From Kribbella voronezhensis (lineage in GTDB: Bacteria > Actinomycetota > Actinomycetes > Propionibacteriales > Kribbellaceae), in the NCBI RefSeq assembly GCF_004365175.1, contig NZ_SOCE01000001.1, positions 4,223,403 through 4,287,402 of the forward strand: DNA of 64,000 nt, given 5' to 3'. Position numbers and translations under genes: made by a program. Positions within the stretch are counted from its first letter, which is position 1, and the number at the start of each line of letters is the position of its first letter. The notes under the pieces are model-generated. The model did no database searches and had not been told where the DNA came from. It saw nothing but the letters and a program-made list of their open reading frames with translations. Positions 58,533 through 64,000 of the stretch are shown here, one piece after another.

Positions 58533-59906
58533 ATGGCGATCAGCGTCTTCGATCTGTTCAGCGTCGGGATCGGCCCGTCGAGTTCCCACACGGTGGGACC
58601 GATGCGAGCCGCCCGTACGTTCGCCCTCGGCCTCGCCGCCGACGGCCTGCTCACCCGTACGACGGCCGTCGAGTCCCAGTTGTTCGGCTCACTCGGCGCG
58701 ACCGGGCACGGGCACGGCAGCAACAAGGCGGTCCTGCTCGGACTAGAAGGTGAAGACCCCGAAACGGTCGACACCCGGTCCGTCGACGATCGGGTCAAGG
58801 CGATTCTTGCCGCCCGCCGGATCCGGCTCGCGGGTGAGCAGGAGATCGCCTTCGACCCCGATACGCAGTTGGTGATGCACCGGCGCAAGGCGCTGCCGTA
58901 CCACCCGAACGGGATGACCTTCGTGGCCCGGGCCGCCGACGGCGCCGTACTGCGGGAGCGCACCTACTACTCGGTCGGCGGCGGCTTCGTGGTCGACGAG
59001 AACGCGGCCGCGGGCGACCGGATCGTGCTCGACCGGACCCCGCTGAAGTACCCGTTCCTGACCGGCGCCGAACTGCTGGACCGCTGCCGCGAGTCGCAGT
59101 TGCCGATCAGCGAGGTGATGCTCGCGAACGAACTGGCCTGGCGGACCGAGCCCGAGATCCGCGCCGGGCTGTTGCACATCTGGCAAGTGATGCAGGACTG
59201 CGTGCAGGAGGGCTGCGAGACCGAGGGCGTGCTGCCGGGCGGTTTGAAGGTGCCACGTCGGGCGCATTCGCTGCACCAGAAGCTGAGTCGCGATCCGTGG
59301 TCGGTCGATCCGCTGAAGGTGATGGACTGGGTCAATCTCTTCGCGCTGGCGGTGAACGAGCAGAACGCGTCGGGCGGACGGATCGTGACCGCGCCGACGA
59401 ACGGTGCCGCGGGCATCATTCCCGCCGTACTGCACTACTACCGGCGATTCGTGCCTGGGGCAACGGACGACGGCGTGGTCCGGTTCTTGCTGACGGCGGC
59501 CGCGATCGGCGTTCTCTACAAGGAGAATGCGTCGATCTCGGGCGCCGAGGTGGGCTGTCAGGGCGAGGTCGGGTCGGCCTGCTCGATGGCGGCGGCCGGG
59601 CTGTGCGAAGTACTCGGCGGCAGTCCCGAGCAGGTGGAGAACGCGGCCGAGATCGCGATGGAACACAACCTCGGCCTGACCTGCGACCCGGTCGGCGGCC
59701 TGGTCCAGATCCCTTGTATCGAACGGAATGCGATGGCCTCGGTGAAGGCGATCAACGCGGCCCGGATGGCGATGCACGGCGACGGTGTCCACGTCGTCAC
59801 CCTGGACAAGGTGATCAAGACGATGCGCGAGACCGGCGCGGACATGAAGATCAAGTACAAGGAGACCTCCCGCGGCGGCCTCGCCGTCAACGTCATCGAA
59901 TGCTGA
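58533..59906 (+). CDS. sdaA: L-serine ammonia-lyase (iron-sulfur type)
   Basis: The 457-residue single-chain enzyme has an N-terminal beta domain (SVFDLFSVGIGPSSSHTVGP, GHGHGSNKAVLLGLEG) and a C-terminal alpha domain with Fe-S cysteine region GCQGEVGSACSMAAAG, LTCDPVGGLVQIPCIERN and CIERNA. It converts L-serine to pyruvate and ammonia. ATG 58533 has GGAAGGAAT upstream. The glycine riboswitch in front links serine removal to glycine level, through glycine-serine interconversion. Confidence 0.95.
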   Translation: MAISVFDLFSVGIGPSSSHTVGPMRAARTFALGLAADGLLTRTTAVESQLFGSLGATGHGHGSNKAVLLGLEGEDPETVDTRSVDDRVKAILAARRIRLAGEQEIAFDPDTQLVMHRRKALPYHPNGMTFVARAADGAVLRERTYYSVGGGFVVDENAAAGDRIVLDRTPLKYPFLTGAELLDRCRESQLPISEVMLANELAWRTEPEIRAGLLHIWQVMQDCVQEGCETEGVLPGGLKVPRRAHSLHQKLSRDPWSVDPLKVMDWVNLFALAVNEQNASGGRIVTAPTNGAAGIIPAVLHYYRRFVPGATDDGVVRFLLTAAAIGVLYKENASISGAEVGCQGEVGSACSMAAAGLCEVLGGSPEQVENAAEIAMEHNLGLTCDPVGGLVQIPCIERNAMASVKAINAARMAMHGDGVHVVTLDKVIKTMRETGADMKIKYKETSRGGLAVNVIEC

Positions 59907-60573
59907 GCGCCGCCGGGTCCTCGACATGAGCGTTGTGGCCGAGGCCCGGCAGGGTGATCACCTTGTCGTGCAGAGCGGTGAGCTGGGCGTCGGTGTTCAT
60001 CGGATCCAGCTCACCGCGAGCCAGTACTACGGAAGCCTGGCCGGCCCGTAGTAGTTCAGGCATGTCCGGAGCGCCGACACCGAAGGCTTTCGGGTCCAAC
60101 GCCAGCCGCCAGCGACCGCCTTCGTGCTGCAGGCCGTGGTCGACGGAGTCGTCGGACGGATCAACCAGGCCTTGCAGTCCGGAGACTTTCAGGTAGCGAG
60201 CAGCCGCCTCGTCGCGAGTGTCGAACCACGTGATCGGACGTTGCGCCAACGCGCCGGCCCTGGCGAGTTCGTCGTCCGACCAGACCACCTTGACGCCCAG
60301 AGCGATCACGGTGGCGACCTGGACGCCGTACCGACCGCTCGCGAGTTCCAGCGCGATGACGCCGCCCAGCGAGTGGCCGACGACGGTGAGGTCGCTGCTT
60401 CCTTGGAGCTCCTCGGCCACGGCGGCGGCCATGGAGGAGAACGTGTACTCCGGCAGGCGGGCCGCCGTTCCGTGGCCGGGCAGGTCGGGCGCGAGCGAGC
60501 CGTCGTTCAGGGAGCGGAAGCCGTCCCAGACCCGGCCGGTCGCTCCGAGGCCGTGCAGCAGCAGGACTGTCAT
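59893..60573 (-). CDS. alpha/beta hydrolase
   Basis: The 226-residue protein has LLLHGLGATGRVWDGF near the start (oxyanion), nucleophile elbow VGHSLGG near 66, an acid in ARGELDPMN and His in LGHNAHVEDP. It is a small cytoplasmic esterase or lactonase-like enzyme of unknown substrate. Its 3' end overlaps the convergent sdaA by 14 bases. Confidence 0.85.
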   Translation of the reverse strand: MTVLLLHGLGATGRVWDGFRSLNDGSLAPDLPGHGTAARLPEYTFSSMAAAVAEELQGSSDLTVVGHSLGGVIALELASGRYGVQVATVIALGVKVVWSDDELARAGALAQRPITWFDTRDEAAARYLKVSGLQGLVDPSDDSVDHGLQHEGGRWRLALDPKAFGVGAPDMPELLRAGQASVVLARGELDPMNTDAQLTALHDKVITLPGLGHNAHVEDPAALSIR

Positions 60574-60625
60574 CGCAGCAGCTTCGCACAGCGGCGGCGG
60601 GCCCGCGTCGGCATCGGGCGAGGCG

Positions 60626-61321
60626 CTACCAGGGCATGGTGCCCGTGAGGCTGAGGTACTGCGCGGTCGGGCCGTCCTGGTCGATGCGGGCCAGCCGGAT
60701 GATGATCTCGGCGCCCTCTTCGATCGTCTGGTAGCCGTTGTGGCCGTTGAAATCGGTGGCGGTGTAGCCGGGGTCGACGACGTTGATCCGCATCCCGGGG
60801 TACTGGCGGGCGTACTGGATCGTGAGCATGTTCAGCGCCGCCTTGGACGACGAGTAGGCGAAGGTCGGCACCCAGACGGGGGCGGCGTCCTTGTTGCCTT
60901 CGGGGTCGGCGGCCACCGTCAGTGAGCCGAGACCGCTGCTCACGTTGACGACCACCGGGTTGTCGCTCTTCTCGAGCAGGGGCAGGAAGGTTCTGAGCAT
61001 CCGGACCACGCCGAAGACGTTGGTGTCGAAGACCTTCTGGAAGGTCGCGGTGTCGTCGTCCCTGCTGCCCGGGATGCCGGCGTTGTTGACGAGGACGTCC
61101 AGGTGGCCGGCCTCGTCCTGGATCGTCTGCGCCGCCGCGCGGACCGAGTCGTCGTCGGTGACGTCGAGCTGGACGAAGCGACCGCCGAGGCGGTCAGCCG
61201 CTTGCCGGCCGCGCTCCGGGTCGCGGGCGCCGACGTACACGGTGTGGCCGGCGGCGATGAGCTGACGGGCGGTTTCGAAGCCGAGGCTCTTGTTGGCCCC
61301 GGTGATCAAGGTTGTTGTCAT
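60626..61321 (-). CDS. short-chain dehydrogenase/reductase, second SDR/MmyB module
   Basis: The 231-residue classical SDR has LITGANKSLGFETAR, QLDVTDDDS, LVNNAGIPG, NVSSGLGS and YSSSK with catalytic Tyr and Lys, ending LSLTGTMPW. It is divergent from an XRE/MmyB-like regulator, the same arrangement as 10480-12396. In sequence it is closer to the SDR at 13405 (similar length and end) than to that at 10480. The substrate is unknown. Confidence 0.9.
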   Translation of the reverse strand: MTTTLITGANKSLGFETARQLIAAGHTVYVGARDPERGRQAADRLGGRFVQLDVTDDDSVRAAAQTIQDEAGHLDVLVNNAGIPGSRDDDTATFQKVFDTNVFGVVRMLRTFLPLLEKSDNPVVVNVSSGLGSLTVAADPEGNKDAAPVWVPTFAYSSSKAALNMLTIQYARQYPGMRINVVDPGYTATDFNGHNGYQTIEEGAEIIIRLARIDQDGPTAQYLSLTGTMPW

Positions 61322-61423
61322 GCTTCGACTCTGCTCGGGGCGGCGGAGAACAGGTAGTGCACGGGTTTGCCTAGGGAACCGCAGTACCAGGCTGTTGTGT
61401 GCGGGTTCGCGGATACTGGACCG

Positions 61424-62275
61424 GTGGGAGAACTCGGGAAGACCTTGCATGCGTGGCGTGACCGGGTGGCTCCGGCGGAAGCCGGCCTGACGACAGGCGG
61501 CGTACGGCGTGCGCCCGGGTTGCGGCGCGAGGAGCTCGCTCAGCTGGCCGGGCTCTCGGTCGACTACGTGATCCGGCTGGAGCAAGGACGGTCGTCCACG
61601 CCGTCCGTCCAGGTGCTCACCGCGCTGGCCCGTGCGCTCCGGCTTTCCGATGCCGAGCGCAACCATCTCTTCGCGCTGGCGGGTCAGGTCGAACCGTCGG
61701 CCGGCTACATCTCGACGTACATCCCGCCAGGTGTGCAGCGCCTGGTCGACCAACTCGAGGGCGCACCGCTCAGTGTCTGCGACGCGGCCTGGAACATGGT
61801 GAGCTGGAACTCCTTGTGGGCGGCGCTGATGGGCGACCCGTCCGGCCTACGCGGTCGCGAGCGCAACGTCATCTGGCGGCATTTCGCTCCGTCGGCCGCT
61901 GAGGTTCCGGGCGGCTTCAGTCGCGTGGTCCAGACTCCCGAGCAGGCCGAGCACTTCCGCGCGGCGATGGTCACCGATCTCCGCGCAGCCACCGCCCGCT
62001 ACCCCAAGGACGCGGACCTGCGCTCGCTGATCAAGGACCTCCGCGAGGCCAGTGACCTCTTCGCCACCCTCTGGGACGACCGCCCGATGGCCTTCCACGG
62101 CTCCGAACGCAAAACCGTCAACCACCCCGATGTCGGCGCCCTCACCCTCGACTGCGACGTCCTCACCGCCCCCGGCAGCGACCTCCGCCTCGTCGTCTAC
62201 ACAGCCGCCCCCACCACGGACTCCGCCGAGAAACTCCGCCTCCTCTCAGTCCTGGGCCTCCAAACCATCACCTGA
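61424..62275 (+). CDS. XRE-family regulator with MmyB-like domain (second copy)
   Basis: The 283-residue protein aligns along its length with the regulator at 11551: LRREELAQLAGLSVDYVIRL then EQGRSSTPSVQVL for the HTH, APLSVCDAAWNMVSWN and HPDVGALTLDCDVL for the MmyB part. GTG 61424 follows GATACT by 6 bases and is probably leaderless. It probably controls the divergent SDR gene. Confidence 0.92.
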   Translation: MGELGKTLHAWRDRVAPAEAGLTTGGVRRAPGLRREELAQLAGLSVDYVIRLEQGRSSTPSVQVLTALARALRLSDAERNHLFALAGQVEPSAGYISTYIPPGVQRLVDQLEGAPLSVCDAAWNMVSWNSLWAALMGDPSGLRGRERNVIWRHFAPSAAEVPGGFSRVVQTPEQAEHFRAAMVTDLRAATARYPKDADLRSLIKDLREASDLFATLWDDRPMAFHGSERKTVNHPDVGALTLDCDVLTAPGSDLRLVVYTAAPTTDSAEKLRLLSVLGLQTIT

Positions 62276-62319
62276 GCAACAGCCGGTCCGCGGCGGGTAG
62301 CTGCGCCGCGTGGGGAGTG

Positions 62320-63273
62320 TCAGAAGGCGTCGACGTCGCTGGTGGAGGCGTTGCCCAGGAGGCTGGGTTTGAGGCCGATCTTCCAGCCTTCGTTCTTGCC
62401 GAAGCCCTGGTCGAACTTGGAGAAGCTGCAGTCGGAGCTGAACTGGCGGCGCTTGGCGTTCCAGTCTTTTCCGGTCTTGTAGTAGATGTGGTACTTCCCG
62501 CCGATCCGGCTGATCGTCGCCGTCTTCTTCGCCTGCACGAACATCATCACGTGCGGCTTGCTCGGCGGCTGGCCGTCGGTGACGACGGAGATCGCGACGT
62601 CCTTGTCGGTCCCGTTCTCGACCTGGAGCCGGCCGGAACCGCGGGCGCCGGAGCGCACGATGATGTCACCGTTCGACGGGCGCTGGTCGGCCGGCTCGGG
62701 GCCCAGGTTCGGCAGGGTGCTGCCGAAGCGGATGCCGGCCTTCTTCAGCAGTGCGACGGCGCTGGCCAGGTCGGTGGTCAGCTTCCGCTGGAGGCTCTGC
62801 GACGTGTAGACGACACCACCGCACTTGGCGTTGGACACCGCGTCGTCGTTCTCGCTCCCGGACAGGTTGTCGCTGGCCACCTGCAGACGCGCCTGCAAGG
62901 CCTTGTGCGCAGCGGCTGCGGCAGCCGGCGGCTTCACGTCCTCGAGAGCGGACTTCTCGGTCTCCAGCAACTGCGACAGCCCGGTCATCGCATCGGCGAG
63001 GTTGTCGCCGTTGTTGGCCGTGCTGAGAGCCTTGATCGCCGGCGCGAGCCGGGCATCCAGCTCGGTCAGACTCGTCTGGTACTGCGCCGCGGTCAGCGGG
63101 CCGACAGGCGTCGTGACGACCGGCGTGGGCGTCTCCACCGGGTCGCTGCTCGTCGTCACCGGCGCCGAACTCGACTGCGTCGTCGAGCCGGCGTCGTCCT
63201 TCGACGAGGTCCCGCACCCGGTCGCCAGACCGACCACGGCAAGCCCGATCGTGACGCACAAAAGCTTCTTCAC
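62320..63273 (-). CDS. putative lipoprotein
   Basis: The protein of about 317 residues has a lipobox (LATGC, near residue 20) after a short signal peptide (VKKLLCVTIGLAVVG), then a Ser/Thr/Pro-rich linker typical of surface lipoproteins. A helical region (DARLAPAIKAL ... LETEKSALED) and a C-terminal globular part (GGKYHIYYKTGKDW) follow. No family is recognised. GTG 63273 has a G-rich stretch upstream. Confidence 0.75.
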   Translation of the reverse strand: MKKLLCVTIGLAVVGLATGCGTSSKDDAGSTTQSSSAPVTTSSDPVETPTPVVTTPVGPLTAAQYQTSLTELDARLAPAIKALSTANNGDNLADAMTGLSQLLETEKSALEDVKPPAAAAAAHKALQARLQVASDNLSGSENDDAVSNAKCGGVVYTSQSLQRKLTTDLASAVALLKKAGIRFGSTLPNLGPEPADQRPSNGDIIVRSGARGSGRLQVENGTDKDVAISVVTDGQPPSKPHVMMFVQAKKTATISRIGGKYHIYYKTGKDWNAKRRQFSSDCSFSKFDQGFGKNEGWKIGLKPSLLGNASTSDVDAF

Positions 63274-63392
63274 ACTGCCCCCCAGATCTTGTCGTCCCCT
63301 TGAGAACAAAGCTTAAGTGGGCCCACCGACAACGGCGACCCGACTGTCCACAGGGTGCAGACGCGGCGAGCAGGAAGCTGGTTCCGGGCCGG

Positions 63393-64000
63393 TCAGAGCC
63401 GCGGGGCCGGCCGGACGAAGGGGAAGGCCAAGGTGGCCCGGATGTTCTGGCCGGTGAGCATCATCATCACCCGGTCGACGCCGATGCCGAGCCCACCGGT
63501 CGGCGGCATCGCGTACTCGAGCGCGCTGAGGAAGTCCTCGTCCAGCGACATCGCCTCCGGATCGCCGGCGGCGGCCTTGAGCGACTGCTCGGTCAGCCGG
63601 CGTCGTTGCTCGACCGGGTCGACCAGCTCGGAGTACGCCGTACCGATCTCCGCGCCGAAGGCGACCAGGTCCCAGCGCTCGGCCAGCCGCGGGTCGGACC
63701 GGTGGGTCCGGGTCAGCGGCGATGTCTCCAGCGGGAAGTCGGTGTAGAACGTCGGCATCGTCGTGGCCGGCTCGACCAGTTCGTCGTACAGCTCGAGCAC
63801 CAGTTCGCCCGGCGACAGGTCGAACGCGACGTGGACGCCCAACTCGCCGCAGAGCTCCCGCAGCCGTTCGCACGACGTGCCGGAGTCGATCTGTACGCCG
63901 GTCGCCCGGCTGACCGCGTCGTGCACGGAGATCACCGGCCAGTCGCCGGAGATGTCGAGTTCGCCGTCGGGCCGTTTGACCACCGGCTTGCCGAAGACCG
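63393..64000 (-). CDS. lysS: class II lysyl-tRNA synthetase, C-terminal part (runs off the window)
   Basis: About 202 residues of the C-terminal half are present, open at the window edge (upstream residues VFGKP). Visible are FYTDFPLETSPLTR (motif 2-side), FGAEIGTAYSELVDP, and the class II motif 3 GGLGIGVDRVMMMLTG, with the end FVRPAPRL. It charges tRNA-Lys; a LysX-type fusion cannot be judged from this part. Confidence 0.92.
   Translation of the reverse strand, partial: VFGKPVVKRPDGELDISGDWPVISVHDAVSRATGVQIDSGTSCERLRELCGELGVHVAFDLSPGELVLELYDELVEPATTMPTFYTDFPLETSPLTRTHRSDPRLAERWDLVAFGAEIGTAYSELVDPVEQRRRLTEQSLKAAAGDPEAMSLDEDFLSALEYAMPPTGGLGIGVDRVMMMLTGQNIRATLAFPFVRPAPRL

Overview
The window is high-GC actinobacterial chromosome. 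Supporting signs are GC-rich third positions, many GTG starts, many start codons 6-7 bases behind a TAnnnT-like -10 (leaderless type), and families typical of Actinomycetota (MmyB-like regulators, DUF3099, DUF3817, TAP-like secreted hydrolases). The gene mix resembles a soil actinomycete, possibly Kribbella-like, but that placement is an inference.

Layout. 1-3534: translationally coupled plus-strand operon of a LarA-like protein, a TIM-barrel-like protein and a GlcD-type FAD oxidase. 3537-6626: minus-strand cassette of six tRNA genes (Trp-CCA, Pro-UGG, Arg-ACG, Gln-CUG, Ser-GCU, Arg-CCG) interleaved with an HNH nuclease, the RNA ligase RtcB and a small Cys/His protein. A leader ORF and an intrinsic terminator precede it. 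This is the most unusual part of the window. 6679-7941: secreted beta-propeller protein. 8163-10466: tRNA-Thr carrying a 2.2-kb integrated-element remnant (tyrosine integrase, 149-bp palindrome, one unknown gene) between direct repeats. 10480-17342: three regulator/target pairs (SDR with MmyB-like, SDR with LysR, MFS pump with TetR) plus a methyltransferase. 17473-28672: mixed housekeeping and accessory genes, including an ABC transporter, a RidA protein, an alpha/beta hydrolase-globin fusion, VOC and DinB proteins, a frameshifted DUF402 gene, CorA and a cis-prenyltransferase. 28682-33083: an Lrp-type regulator divergent from a three-gene branched-chain 2-oxoacid dehydrogenase operon. 33167-42757: TetR, trypsin-like protease, MFS/MarR pair, DUF1800/DUF1501 pair, a two-component system and a cation efflux protein.

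42825-54884 is a coherent catabolic island. An XRE-cupin regulator precedes a four-gene 4-hydroxyproline pathway (oxidase, Fe-S/FAD oxidoreductase, deaminase-type aldolase, epimerase). It converges on a 5-oxoproline operon (NRAMP-like carrier, pxpA, pxpB, pxpC). GntR, YcsI-like and aminopeptidase P genes follow. Together they suggest use of proline- and hydroxyproline-rich peptides. 55094-64000: a small unknown protein, a TAP-like hydrolase, membrane proteins, sdaA behind a glycine riboswitch, a second SDR/MmyB pair, a lipoprotein and the 3' end of a class II lysyl-tRNA synthetase gene.

All assignments come from reading the sequence; no database search was run.
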